Shown: positions 33,205-44,890 of the stretch, piece by piece
Numbering within the stretch: position 1 is the stretch's first letter
Layout: every line of letters starts with the position of its first letter
Origin: Chrysaora quinquecirrha
Lineage: Eukaryota; Cnidaria; Scyphozoa; Semaeostomeae; Pelagiidae
Reading direction: 5' to 3'
Assembly: GCA_014526335.1 (NCBI GenBank)
Contig: JACTAT010000036.1
Coordinates: 2,456,094 to 2,520,093 of the forward strand
DNA length: 64,000 nucleotides
The notes under the pieces: model-generated
The model's database searches: none
What the model saw: the letters and a program-made list of their open reading frames with translations, nothing else
Told to the model about the DNA's origin: nothing
Translations under genes and position numbers: made by a program

Positions 33205-34783
33205 ATGAGCAAAGCAAAGATCAACAAAGCGGTTGAATCCGCTGCTTCAGCTGCAATGTTTTTGCGAAGAAGCACAAGACTTGCAGTTTTTAAAGAAGCT
33301 GAACCCAGTGTTAAGGTCGAGAAATCTCATGCAGTGGACAAAGAATCTGTACAACCAAAAAAGAGAAAAAATGAAAGCAAGAAGAGGGATGCAAAAAAGA
33401 AAATCAAATCAGATAATTTACAAGTAAGTAATAAAGAAAAGAATGAAAATATCCCAGCTAGGATAACAGAATCTGCACCATCTTTTGATGACAAAGCTTC
33501 AACCTCACCCGTGAAAAATGTAGGAGCACATGTGTCTGTGGCTGGCGGTCTTCATAATGCAGTTACAAATGCTTTAGAGATTGGTGCAAAGGCATTTGGG
33601 CTATTTCTAAGAAATCAGAGACAATGGAATGCAAAACCTTTAGGAGATGAAGAAGCAGATTTGTTCAAAAAGGCATGTGAAGATGCTGATTTTTCACCTT
33701 ATGTGATACTACCTCATGGCATCTACTTAATGAACTGTGCATCACCTAATGAAGAAACACTTGGAAAGAGCAGGGCTGCCTTGATAGATGAATTGAAAAG
33801 ATGTGAGAAACTTGGATTGGCATTGTACAATTTCCATCCAGGATCGACATGTGGTGCCATATCAAAGGAAGAAGGCATCAAAAAGATTGCAAAAAGTATT
33901 AATGATGCACATCAAGAAACAAAATATGTTGTGACGCTGATTGAGAATATGTGCTGCCAAGGACATACTGTAAGCCTCAATGTCTTTTTAGCTTTACTTC
34001 TTGTAATACCTTGGCATCAACTGAGTTATACAGTTGACATGCATTTTAGCAAGTTTTTCATTGCAAATCATCAAAGTCTATGCTTTTCAAAGTTTCACAA
34101 TTTAGTTGGGCAGGAGTGTACAGCAAAATAATATGAAACATAATATCATTGAAAATATAGGTTTTCTGTGAAATAGCAAGTTATGGTAACTATAATAGGT
34201 GTTTATTGGAATGGGCTGCAAAGAGGGTGGGCATTACAGTTACTGATTAAGATCACAGACTTATATCGTTAAAGACTTGTTTATATTTTTTAATTTATAT
34301 AAGGCAACTATGTAGCTTCATAGGTAATAAAAACAAATCAAGACTTAACGTTTGCCTATGCTGACAACTGAAGCTGTCTGTTCTCTTTGTCTACAGATTG
34401 GTGGTAAATTTGAAGAGCTGAAGTCAATAATAGATCAAGTGGAAAACAAAAGCAGAATTGGTGTTTGTTTTGATACATGTCATGCTTTTGCTGCTGGGTA
34501 TGATATAGCTTCAAAAGAAGCTCTCAATCATACGATGGAGTTATTTGATGAGATTATCGGGCTTGAATATCTGAAAGCAGTTCATTTAAATGACTCAAAA
34601 GGTGAATGTGAATGTCACTTAGATAGACATGAAAACATTGGTCATGGCAAGATTGGTGTTAGAGGTTTTCAAGCATTGATGAATGACCCTAGATTCAATA
34701 ACATACCAATGATACTTGAGACACCAGAAACAGACTACAGCAGAGAAATTAATAAGCTGTACTCTTTTGTTGAGAAAATATGA
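33205..34783 (+). CDS. AP endonuclease IV (Nfo/APN1 family)
   Basis: Class II apurinic/apyrimidinic endonuclease that nicks DNA 5' of abasic sites in base excision repair. Two exons, 33205-33969 and 34397-34783, GT-AG and phase 0, give 383 residues. Residues 106-383 align throughout with E. coli Nfo: GAHVSVAGGL, FLRNQRQW, PHGIYLMN, NFHPGS, FDTCHAFAAGYD, HLNDSKG, DRHENIG. All nine zinc ligands of the trinuclear site are present: H171, H211, E247, D281, H284, H318, D331, H333, E363. The first ~105 residues are an added basic tail with a lysine-rich cluster (51-68), a likely nuclear localisation signal. The ATG at 33205 opens the frame. Nfo-type enzymes occur in fungi, nematodes and other invertebrates but not vertebrates. 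The gene is convergent with TMEM11. Confidence 0.97.
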
Positions 34784-35558
34784 ATTGGGTACTATATCTG
34801 TACCCCCAACATGCTTATTGCAGTGCTATTGTACAAAAAGCAACTTTTTCAGCAACAAAATTCCCAATGTTAAGAAAACAAAAGGAATCGCTGATGTTGT
34901 GTAAGGCTTTACATTTTTTCAGAACTCGTGTTTTGTTCAGTTTTTAAGGTTTTGTTTTAAATTTGGTTTTGATTTTTAAATTTGGCTTTTAAATTGCCAT
35001 ACTTACAAAAGTAATGTTATGGCTGATCATTATTTTCCCCACAAAATTTGAAACTGTGATCATTATGTTCCTGATCACTATAAAACTTGATCCTTTTTTC
35101 TGTGCTCAAATTTGGTGGAAAAAAACTCTGATAACAATGTTCAGGCTTGTGTGTCTTGCTTGGTTAGCAACTGAAATTTCATTTGCAATTTCTGTTAAAT
35201 GCAGGAAAACATTCAACAAAGAGGTAAGATTGTTTGACATGGTGTACATTTTCAATTAATTTGTATCTTGATAATATTTCCGAGATAAACAGAGAATATT
35301 TAAACTAAACAGACCGTCACAACATAACAGCACACATAAAATGATAACTAAAACTTGAATAAACATTCCATAACTCATTGAATGAATATGTAAAATGATA
35401 CATTACTTGTTCCAGTCAATTTTGTTAGTATTTTGTTGATGATATGCCATCACATCTAGAGGACCAATGAGTGACATTTGATATCAATCTCCCCTCACAA
35501 CAATCATGGATGGCTTAATTCTGTTAGGTTTTGTAGTAACTTTTAAAAGATATATTTT
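34784..35558. other. Intergenic between convergent AP endonuclease and TMEM11 genes
   Basis: AT-rich sequence that presumably holds both 3' UTRs. No convincing gene; the plus-strand frame at 35014-35259 is hydrophobic, has no matching domain, and overlaps no supported exon. Confidence 0.5.
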
Positions 35559-36076
35559 CTAGGACTTGGTGTACCATTTGTATAAATTCCATCCAAAATA
35601 ACTGACAACCAAAACTGCAATAAAATTATGTAATCTTTTTCGATATTTATCATCCTTCCTAGTCAAAACTACCACAGATGAGGATGTCAGATTCTCTATA
35701 TGTAGTTTCTCCAATGTTCTTGGGTCACTTTCTACTTGATATTTGCAACATGGATCATATTGCCAAGAAGTTCCATAAAGAATAACACTTGATAAGCTCA
35801 TTACGCCAAGAGGAATGTAGATGTAGTTTTTATATTTTTTCGGTAAACTAAGTCCAGTGGATAAACATCCTAAACCAGCAAGAACTGTGGTTTTATGCAA
35901 AAAATTGCCCATCTGTATCCATCTTGTTGTCTCATCTCCTATTTTACTTGGTTCTATAATAATGTAAGCAACTTGGTCTTCCAAGGCATCTTCAAGCTGT
36001 TCTTCTAATGCATCTTGTTCTTCTGAACCAAAACTTTCTCTTATAACTGTATATTCTGGCAACACACTCCACTCTC
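35559..36076 (-). CDS. TMEM11: Transmembrane protein 11, main (3') exon
   Basis: TMEM11 (PMI in flies) is a mitochondrial inner-membrane protein linked to the MICOS complex and cristae shape. This exon encodes about 172 residues and matches human TMEM11 along its length: YIIIEPSKIGDETTRWIQ, NFLHKTTVLAGLGCLSTGL, LYGTSWQYDPCCKYQVE, VVVLTRKDDKYRKRLHN. Two hydrophobic segments are visible (about HKTTVLAGLGCLSTGL and IYIPLGVMSLSSVILYG) plus a C-terminal one (FIAVLVVSYFGWNL). The exon begins after a splice acceptor (TTTTCTAACAG) at 36076 in phase 2. The true start codon must therefore lie in an upstream 5' exon, which I could not place with confidence; an initiation at an internal GTG near 36065 is unlikely. 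Confidence 0.95.
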
Positions 36077-36403
36077 TGTTAGAAAAGTAAAACTCTTTAA
36101 ATTCCTACTGAAGGTTTCTCAGATTGCTTGCTCTACTTTTAATAGAATGTAATTTTAACATTTTCCACTTTTTCCTATAAGTGGTACAAATGTTTTTACC
36201 AGGTGCTAATTTTCTACAGGGATGCATTTTTTGCTCTGTGCCTATTTAATATATCAGTGAAACCAGGCCAGATGCCCATTTTTAGAATGTAAAACACCAG
36301 GCACCAACCAAACAAATTGGCAATCTATCTGGTCAAGGGTGCATTCCAAGAAACTGTCACACTGCAGAGTATGTCAACAAATAATAGGTTTGATGGCACA
36401 AGA

Positions 36404-38000
36404 AAGGGGTGGTAACGTGACGTTACATATAGGTGATGTTACATATAGGTGATGTTACATATAGGTGGTGTTACAAATACAGCGGGTGATGATACTTGCC
36501 TTTGTTTGCTATCGCTAATTGTTGTGTGTTAAATCGGTCTCAAGGGACCTTGATTAATAATGAACTTTTTCCATTGTTGTCTTAAGGTGGGAGACAGGGC
36601 AAGAAGTTTTATTTTTTCGTTCGTTTTATTTCGTTCGTCGTCAGTCAGTGCGCGCATTACTATGGTGCGCGCACAGTTTAACTTGCAATAGCGCTATTGA
36701 AAAGAGACGGGGCTTGAAATTCTGCCGAATTAAAAGCAGAAACACGCAAGCTGTGTAATGTTATGTTACAAAATTTTATTTTATTTTTCATTTCTCGACC
36801 AGGCCCTCTAGGTTGTCAGTCGGCAAAATCGCCTTTTTCGTAGCCTGTACGCAGACTTTGCTTTGATAGTGCGAAGGAGAAGCCAGCACATCCTGTGGTC
36901 ACACCCCCCTCTGAAACAATTCTTTCGGGACGGCCCTGATCTCGACCGACACATGTCCAATTCAATTAATGCTTTCGACACGGTGTCCCCAGGGCGTTCT
37001 CTTATTATCGCACCTGCCCTGGGTGGCCACTTTAGCCCCTGTAAGCTGTAGGTTTCGAAATACAAGACACAAATTGTTTATTTTCTCAAATCACTATCAC
37101 ATCTTGAAACTTCGTTGCAGAATCTGTTATATTGATTATGTATTAAATTTGTGATTTGGTCATTCCATTAACTTACATCAGACGTTAAGCTTTTCTTATA
37201 TGAGAAGTGAAATTATTGTAGTAAATACTGTATCTAACGAAAAGACACTATCGTACTCCCAAACACGGCACCGTGAAATTTTTGTTTCGCTCTACTGTGG
37301 TGGTATTTTTGCGTCGTTAGTGGTATTTTTGCATACTGTAGTGGACAAGCTATACTGCAATGGATTATTATGCTTGATGTGGTAAGTTATTATGCTTCAT
37401 GTGGTGGCATTTTTCCATACTGTGGTGGATCTTGTAACTTGGTCTATAGATTTTGTTATGATTGCATATCCACCACTGTACCTACAAAATACCACCACAG
37501 TATACAAAAAATACCACCACATCAAACATAATAACCCATGACATCAAGGCATAATAACCCACCAGAGCTTATCCACCACAGTACGCAAAAAAGCTAATAT
37601 ACCACCATATTTAGCATAATAACCCACCACATCAAGCATAATAACCCACCACAGTAGGGCTTATCCACCACAGTACGCAAAAAATACCACCACATTTAGC
37701 ATAATAACTCACCACATCAAGCATAATAACCCACCACTATAGAGCTTATCAACCAAGTAGGCAAAAATAACACCACAGTAGAGCTTATCCACCACAGAGA
37801 GCTAATGTATTACAACAATGGAAAAAGTTCATTATTAATCAAAGTCCCTTGAGACCCATTTAACGCACAACAATTAGCGATAGCAACAATTAGCAAACAA
37901 AGGAAGAATCATCACCCGCAATATTTGTATAACACCACGTATATGTAACATCACCTATATGTAACATCACCTATATGTAACGTCACGTTACCACCCCTTA
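36404..38000. mobile_element. Foldback-like element with ~180-bp terminal inverted repeats
   Basis: Left arm about 36404-36583 (GGGGTGGTAACGTGACGTTA, then CATATAGGTGATGTTA repeats, then TCAAGGGACCTTGATTAATA). Right arm about 37815-38000 is its reverse complement, ending CGTCACGTTACCACCCC. The interior has an inverted pair of the ACCACAGTACGC / TGTGGTGGATAAG minisatellite (37280-37440 against 37480-37800). No transposase. It lies between TMEM11 exon 2 and MOSMO, and any TMEM11 first exon must be on one side of it. Confidence 0.88.
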
Positions 38001-38337
38001 TGTTACTGGGAGACTGAGCATTGTTGCATTAGGGGTACTTCGGGGTTTGCGGTACTGCGGTATCGGGGGTATAATGTGCGCGGTATTGCGGTATTGACGG
38101 AAAATCCTTGCGGTGTTGCGGTATTGAAGTTTTACAGTGCGGTATTTAGTATTTTACGAACCTTTAAAGAAACAGTTAAAAAGCCATAGCTGAAGGCAAA
38201 CTTAAATTTACCAGAGACCAATAGCTACATGAAAAGAAGTCGAAATGACGATAGCAAAGGTTTATGTATTGAATTGTGAATTCAACCATTGTTTCGGCGC
38301 ACCAAACCGGCCAAAAACATGACTTTTTGACAGAAAT

Positions 38338-38620
38338 CTGTGAAATAGAACCAATCAAAGTTTAGTTCTTATATGATTTATGACGTCAGCATATTTTTCA
38401 TCCCGTTTATTCGCAATCATCTCCGCAACTCTTCTCACAATTGCTGCACACTCCGGACCCTTTCCACCTGTTGTGAGGAATACTAGAGGTGCAAAGGAAC
38501 CTTTCTCAGAATTGTTGACTCTTTCCTCATACATATCCTTAATCTTTTCTCTTTCATTATAAACAGTTCCAGCATTATTCTCTTTTATTGACCCTCTTAT
38601 GAACAGTTCCAGCATTGATT
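38338..38620 (-). pseudogene. Transposon-associated ORF fragment
   Basis: A minus-strand frame (38615-38355) contains YEERVNNSEKGSFAPLVFLT, TTGGKGPECAAIVRRVAEMI and NHIRTKL. This pattern (ERV.VEKGSF.PLVFS..GG.G.E, then a C-terminal IRTKL.F.LLR) recurs in multi-copy ORFs linked to invertebrate retrotransposons. The usual continuation after IRTKL is absent, so it is a fragment. The first ~20 codons repeat a short segment (CTGGAACTGTTCATAAGAGG-like, twice). Confidence 0.55.
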
Positions 38621-39890
38621 TCAGTACAAGGACTACATGACTACAAGGACTGCGACGAATAACATGATTGATTCAGTAAATAAGAAAGAACGACAAATCC
38701 AAAAAATTTGTTTCATTTTAAAGATCCTCTTATGAACAGTTTCACTCCACTTGACAGGTCCCTATCTCTGGTCAGATTATGCTAATCTGATCAGAAAATG
38801 AAGATATCATCAAGCAGATGAGAATGAAGATTGAAGGGAAGAGTGTATTTAGCGCCAGTCCGCCAGTCGCTAGGATGTATCAGCTGTGGCAAAGAAGTTT
38901 GGTAGGGTAAAGGCTGCTTGGAACGTGATAATTCTGGACACATGAATTTGTTGTCTTGTTGTTGGATGTAGAAGAGAATGGAGAAATGCAGGCTTTGAAG
39001 ACCTGAGACCTGCTAAATAGCTGCTTGCAGTGTGTGTGACGCTTTTTGTAACTATAAGTAATCACATGATGGCAATTCAAGCGTGAATCAAGTCTTTTGA
39101 CTAAACACCAGCTTTGATTTTCTGCGGGACCTCATGGATTTTGGTTGGCGATTTTTTATTTCGTTGAATATTTATCATTGCTGTATATATTTTGTATCAA
39201 AATGAGAGAAATCGCTGTAATTGAGGAATAGGTCTATATTTCAACAGGTATAGGTACTTTTCTCCTAGAAAGACCAGAAAAACAAAACGTCAAAAAGAAT
39301 TTGGCAACTTCATTGAGTTTGTCCCAGGGGAACAGTCAATTTTCACTAAACAAAAACATTTTGCAAACTCTGACCTTTGTTTTCACTTTCCGCACTTGCG
39401 TTAGATCTGCTAATGGTCCACTTAATCTTCAGTCAAAGTCGGTTGGTAGGGAAGAAATTTGAGGTTACTTTCGTTGCTCTATTCTTTTGTCTTTGGTATC
39501 TTACATGTGGCAGAAACAAGGAATGCAACCCTCGCTGGTTGCATCTTGCAAGTTTTTAAGCTTTTGCTACGTTTGTGAATGTGAACAAGCCACAGTGTGT
39601 AAGTCTTTCTTAACCTTATGTGTCAAAACCTGGAGATAGAGACCAACATCAATAAACAAAAATAGGCAAGTCTAAACATTGTCTGTATGTTGTGTTTATT
39701 AACTTTTGTCTAATTTCTATACATAAATGTACATTGTACACACCGCTACATGAGTTGCTACATTCTCATGTAATGTTATATGTGCTTAACAATAAGCAAA
39801 TAATATTGACAAAATAAGTTAGGAATAGTTATATTATTTACAAATTAATTATAACAAATTAAATACAAGTGACAAAGTAAATGTAAAAAA

Positions 39891-42800
39891 TTATAAAAAA
39901 TTAAAGTGCAAAGCATATAAATTAGAAAGTGAGCAAGACATAGCAGAAAAAAATACAGCAGTAAAAAAGAGATAATAAGAGAAGCCAACTTTAGTGTCTG
40001 ATGTTAATTTGTATGCTTCTCCTCCAATTTCAGGAATATGAAAACCAAATGGGAATATTAACGCTGACATGCACAGAAGCATAGCTAGAAGGAAAGAGAA
40101 AAACATTTCTTGAAGTTTGGGTAAGAATTTTGATATTTTACGGTACTTAATAGTCTTTGAGTTGTACAAAACTTCAAAATTGCGATGAATAGCGGAATCA
40201 TTTTCGGGCATACTTAAAGCTTTTCTCGTCTGACACTCCTCAGAGTATGAACGTCAGAAACAGACCGAAACAATAGAGTAAGGCGGAATTTATACCCAGA
40301 TGCGGGTTGAAATGCACCAATCAGAAAGAACGAAAAGCTAAATTGGCATTGTGGGGGCACTTAGGGGTTTTGGAATCTGTCTACATCAAAACCAAAAGGC
40401 CGGTTCTGTGTAGACAGAAAGAGTTCGTTTTCTCACTAGGACTCTTCAAATAATTCTATTGGTCCTTCCCCTGTATCCGACCAGCTGATTGGTGTTTAAA
40501 ACACATTGCCAATTCAGCTTTTCGTTCTTTCTGATTGGTGCATTTCGAGCCGCATCTGGGTATAAATTCCGCCTTAGTCGCCTCTGAGGAGTGGCAGACA
40601 AAAAAAGCTTTTAAGTATGCCCGAAAATGATTCCGCTATTCATCGCAATTTTAATTCAAGCTTGTAATGTACATAAGCAAATACATAATAAGCTCTCCAA
40701 GCAATTGTTATTCCGTGTTGTTTGGCGGATTTGAACAGCGAATTTGCATTCTATCAATATGATATCGTACTCTGATAAATTTGATGTAACAATGGCTTTT
40801 CCAAATCCACACCCTTCCTTCATTTTATTTCAACAACTTTCTATTATTTCAATCCAAAAACATTACTTCTTTACATTTTAGCAAGGACACTCTCAAGGAA
40901 ATGCTGATTTCAAATATACCATTCTCCTGTGGAAGGAGTGGTTCTTGAGTTATAAGCAAACATATATACATGAATACATACAAACATGCTTTATCAACAG
41001 TTCTTGTTTTATATATCGGATGGGCCATAAAAAGTAACCCCACAGATATAAAATAATTAATATAAAATCTTTCCTATGGTAGAATCTTACCAAAACTAAA
41101 CCATGTATACTTCAAAATACCTATCACAGGTAAAGAACATTGACTTTCACCAGCATTATAAAAAGTCAATTTCATTTATTTTTCAAAAGGGGCCTGCTTT
41201 TCTATTTTTTGAGGGGGCCCAAAGTGGCGATTGCCACCTAGCCACCCTGGCCAGTCCACCTCTGCTGATGACTATTTTGATGATATGCTGATTTCTGTCT
41301 GTCTTATAATATTTGGGGGCACTCATTTTAATATCTGACCCAAAAGGGGGCAATCATTGGAGAGGGGTGCTCATCGGAGAGGAGGCACTCATTAGAGAGA
41401 TTGCAGTATGAGTATTCAACAAAAAGTGACAAACCTCCAGCAAAGGCAATCCATCTTGCACCATCCAAAAAACTTTGGTTCCAGAATGAAAAGAAAATCA
41501 GTAATAATGCCAAACTTATCAGAATAATTCCGATTACAATGAAGACCAGTGTTGTTGCCCATTCTGTTGGCAACTTTGGCTCACTGCAAATTTCTGCTTG
41601 TCCTCTGAATGTGACACACATTTTGGTCAAACCAAGCTTTGTTATACCTGAAATTTCAGAATTTTCTAAATCTAACAATCTGCATTTCAAAACATTCATT
41701 GTAAATCAAATGTCATACTTCAAGCCATTCACCCTTTCAAGATGGTGATACAGCCTTGCAAGGTAGCGCTTGCAAATGCTATGATCATTGCCGATACAAT
41801 CTCCTAAGGGTTATGACTGATAGATACCCTGGATTGTTTGTAAGATGCACAGAAAACCATAAAATCATTGGTTTCTGGCCAACTCACCATGCTGCCAACT
41901 TACCACACGACAACCTTGCCACACTATTTAGGTCAAGTTGCTACTGTGTTCTGGTCAATTTGGCATGCCTTTGTGGTCAATTTGCCTCAGTTTAAAATCC
42001 AAATACTATAAAATTTGATAAGTTTTTCTTCCTGATCATGAAAATCTGGTAAAAGCTTTCCAGAAGGCTTTTCGGAGATTTGCTAAAAGTTATTGGGGGC
42101 ACTGCCCCAAATCCCTGCTAATCGCATTGATAGAGTCCACTTGTTCAGTTACCTGTGGCAAGTCGTCTTTTGAAGAGGCAAGTTGATGAAATGTGTGGCA
42201 ACTTGACTGTGGGGAGTTGGCAGTGTGACGAGTTGACCTGTTACCAAATCAATGACCACTGATTTGAGTACATTACTACAACGAGCCTACTTTGGTTGTT
42301 ACGGAAGGCTGCTTGAACAGAACAATATAAGCCTTTGTCACAGAAAGTTACATCCCTCATCTCATTGGTCTAAACTAAAATTAAAAGTTGCATAAACAAT
42401 ACAGTGATTAACAGGAAGGTGGCTTGAAGAACTGATTGTTTTACTGAGTCAGCTCTAGCGAAAACAGAAGAGCTTTTAGTGGATCTTTTTTAACATGGCA
42501 TATGGACTCAGGGCCACCGAAATTTTACCTGAACGAGAAAACTTTTTACAAAACTTTACCCGAAAACTTAGGTATATCCCTACGACACTCTCCCTCTCCC
42601 TACCCCAACCCTAAAATCTAACCCCGACCCTACCCAAACCCTGTACCCCAACCCAACCCTCAACCTCTAAAAACCCTGGGTTCTTGCTAAAGACCCTGCT
42701 CTGATTTGATTTGACAGGCCTCAATCAGCCATTTTTGGGCCTAAATTTAAAGGCCAGAAACGTCATCAGTTCTTGTTCTACTTCTGCGCTGCAAAAATAC

Positions 42801-42907
42801 TTACCAGAAAACTCAGTAACAATCCAGTTAGGAGTGAGAAGTGCGGATATTGCTAATGCATCAGCTAGCACAAAAAGCACCGCAGTGGCGATTGTTAGGT
42901 TTTCCAT
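39891..42907 (-). CDS. MOSMO: Modulator of Smoothened protein homologue
   Basis: Four-transmembrane claudin-like protein that, with MEGF8 and MGRN1, lowers Smoothened at the cell surface in vertebrate Hedgehog signalling. Three exons, 42805-42907, 41435-41647 and 39891-40084, GT-AG, all phase 1, give 169 residues (human about 167). Exon 1: MENLTIATAVLFVLADALAI and LLTPNWIV, matching the human LTIISGCLFLAADIFAI...NPDWI. Exon 2: LGLTKMC, AEICSEPKLPTEWATTLVF and ARWIAFAG. Exon 3: CMSALIFPFGFHIPEIGGEA and VGFSYYLFF. The paired extracellular cysteines of exon 2 are kept. The ATG at 42907 matches the human start. An alternative minus-strand frame enters exon 3 from an ATG at 40211 just upstream (see inverted cassette). 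Confidence 0.93.
40170..40663. promoter_or_regulatory. Inverted pair of TATA-containing 5' cassettes inside MOSMO intron 2
   Basis: Two copies of one sequence face away from each other: right arm about 40511-40663 (+) and left arm about 40350-40170 (-). Each has, in order, TTCGTTCTTTCTGATTGGTG, GCATCTGGGTATAAATTCCG, CTCTGAGGAGTG, AAAAGCTTT(T)AAGT and ATGCCCGAAAATGATTCCGC. TATAAATT lies at 40560-40567 (+) and 40294-40287 (-), about 50-80 nt upstream of the ATG (40617 and 40211). The right ATG frame stops after 16 codons. The left one stays open for 106 codons and runs into MOSMO exon 3 in frame. A diverged third copy is at about 56800-56900. Confidence 0.7.
40930..41010. repeat. Interspersed repeat tail (TTCTTGAGTTATAAGC...TTTTATATAT)
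   Basis: Contains GTGGTTCTTGAGTTATAAGC, an ATACATAC run and TTCTTGTTTTATATAT. The same block is at about 57237-57330. It looks like the 3' end of a retroelement; no coding part is attached. Confidence 0.5.
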
Positions 42908-43490
42908 TCTTGTCACAATCTCTGACTACTGTCTAAACAAACCCGAAAGATTTGTTTTGGTGACAAATTGTCAAATTCCACTTTTGGGAGCCTGGAACGA
43001 GCACAGACAAATCATTGCCTTATATGGAAAGCGGTCATGACAAAACCACATATAAATGCCTATTTTTACCAGTAAATCTTATCAGAATTGACTTAGTCTT
43101 TGCAAAGTAATAGAAAATAGTTACTAGCAACAAAATGTAAAGAAATTTCCGGATTTCTATTGATATTAAGGAAATTCGATTCTTGACGGACATCGATAGC
43201 ATGTTTTGATTATGATGTCACAATGACGTCATAATAGAAGTGGGAGACGCCCAATTTACCAACATTACTCCTAATACATTGGACAATGCCTGTGCCAAGT
43301 TTGATTGCTCTAGCTCTACTGGACAGCAATTTATGGAGGGGGGTGGGTGTTAGATCAAAAAAAGCCCGATAGGATTAGGGTTAACTTGTCATCATCATTA
43401 CCCATCTTATGGGTATGTTCCTGGTTTGTGTCCTCTTAATAAATGGGTGGTGGGCCCTGGTGGGTCTGCAAAATCTCTGCTCAACATCCC
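42908..43490. other. Intergenic upstream of MOSMO
   Basis: No gene is supported. MOSMO's promoter is expected here on the minus strand. Just inside the gene, at 42590-42680 in intron 1, is a C-rich stretch of degenerate CCCTAACCC-like units, resembling interstitial telomeric sequence. Confidence 0.4.
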
Positions 43491-44072
43491 CAGGGCCGTA
43501 GCTACGGAGGGGTGTGGGGGGTGTGACACCCCCCCAGGCAAGTCGTCCGTCGGCAAATTTGAGAAGAAAGAATTTTTCGGCAATAGTAACTATGGCAAGA
43601 AATGTTGCAAATCAAAAGAAACAAAATAAACGTGTCCGCAAATGTCAGGAAAGCGTTCAACACATAGCTTGCCGACGAATATTAGCATTCCCTTTCCACC
43701 GCTGCCGACATGTTAGGTCTCAATAACAGTTAGGGGGTTGCCAACTTCGAGCAAATGATTCCAATTTTGTTGTTCAACAACTGAAAAGGTTGTGTTTCAC
43801 GGCATTTTAGAGTTAAAATTTTCAAAATTTTTCCGGGGGAGCATGTCCCCGGACCCCTCTTGCATGTGCGTCCCTCATTTCTGTATGATGTTCTGTGATT
43901 CAAGCATAATATTCCTGGCCTGATGGTTGTGTGCAAAGCATAGGAAACAAAAAGAAAGTCGCCAAGGAAAGAGCAATAGCCAAGCCACACCCATCTCCAA
44001 AAGCCACGCCCATTTTGTCGGCAAAATACCGAGCTACACCCCCCTAGTCGTTGAGTCCTAGCGACGGCCCTG
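43491..44072. mobile_element. hAT-like nonautonomous element
   Basis: Starts CAGGGCCGTAGCTACGGAGG and ends CTAGCGACGGCCCTG, giving a short terminal inverted repeat CAGGGCCGT/CGACGGCCCTG. The interior has no intact frame. A clear 8-bp target duplication was not seen, so the exact ends are tentative. Confidence 0.6.
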
Positions 44073-44890
44073 TGATTCATAAGACACTAGAATTGATAGT
44101 ATATCATATAATAACAGTTTATTTGATAACTAGAAACAGTAGTTTCGTGCTTTCGTCCTAAAATCTTAGGAAAGAGAGAAATTATTATTTTAGCAAAATT
44201 ATTTTTTGGGTCAATTTTCTTGCTTGAAATTATTTTTTTGGGTTTATGGTTGGCACCTCCACCTGAGCACCCCAATCGTAAACATATATGAGTACCCCCC
44301 CTGGGAGAAGCAAGTGGAGTGAGCACAAAGGAGGGGGGCTTTTGGGGGTATCAAAACCCGAAAGAAAATTGGGACAAACCCGAAAACCCGGATGTCCTTA
44401 GTTTCAACAACTCTTGTAAGAATTTTACACATTGATATCCTCTGTGAGGCTAAAACCCGCAAACCAGCACATTTTTACTACAAGACCCGAAACCCGAGCT
44501 AGAAAAATGGCAATACCCGTTGCCCGTTAAATATACTTGACCCGAAAACCCGCGCGATTTTTTGGAAAAACCCGAAAACCCGAGGGCAAAATTGGCCAAA
44601 CCCGCAACCCGTGAAATCCCAAAGCCCCCCTCACAAAGAGCATGCGCACTTTGACTTTAGCAAGATAAGAAGCAAGGCATGAAGCAAGTCGGTCACATCT
44701 AGCAGTAGTAGTCAAATAAGCATTTGTCTTTAGCATTCAAAAATATTATTTCAATCAATAGAAAATACTAAATTTATTAATGGAAAGCTTAAATTATTAC
44801 ACAGAACTGCTAAATTGTTATAATCGACAACATAACTGTTTATTGAAATTCAAATGATCATTTATTTCATTTGCATAGTTGTCTATTATT

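Noticed and set aside
36051..36065. TMEM11 translation start at a GTG near 36065
   Set aside because: The frame stays open upstream to a splice acceptor at 36076, and animal genes rarely start at GTG, so the start belongs to an upstream exon.
42590..42690. Telomere end
   Set aside because: The CCCTAACCC-like units are short, degenerate and internal, with genes on both sides.
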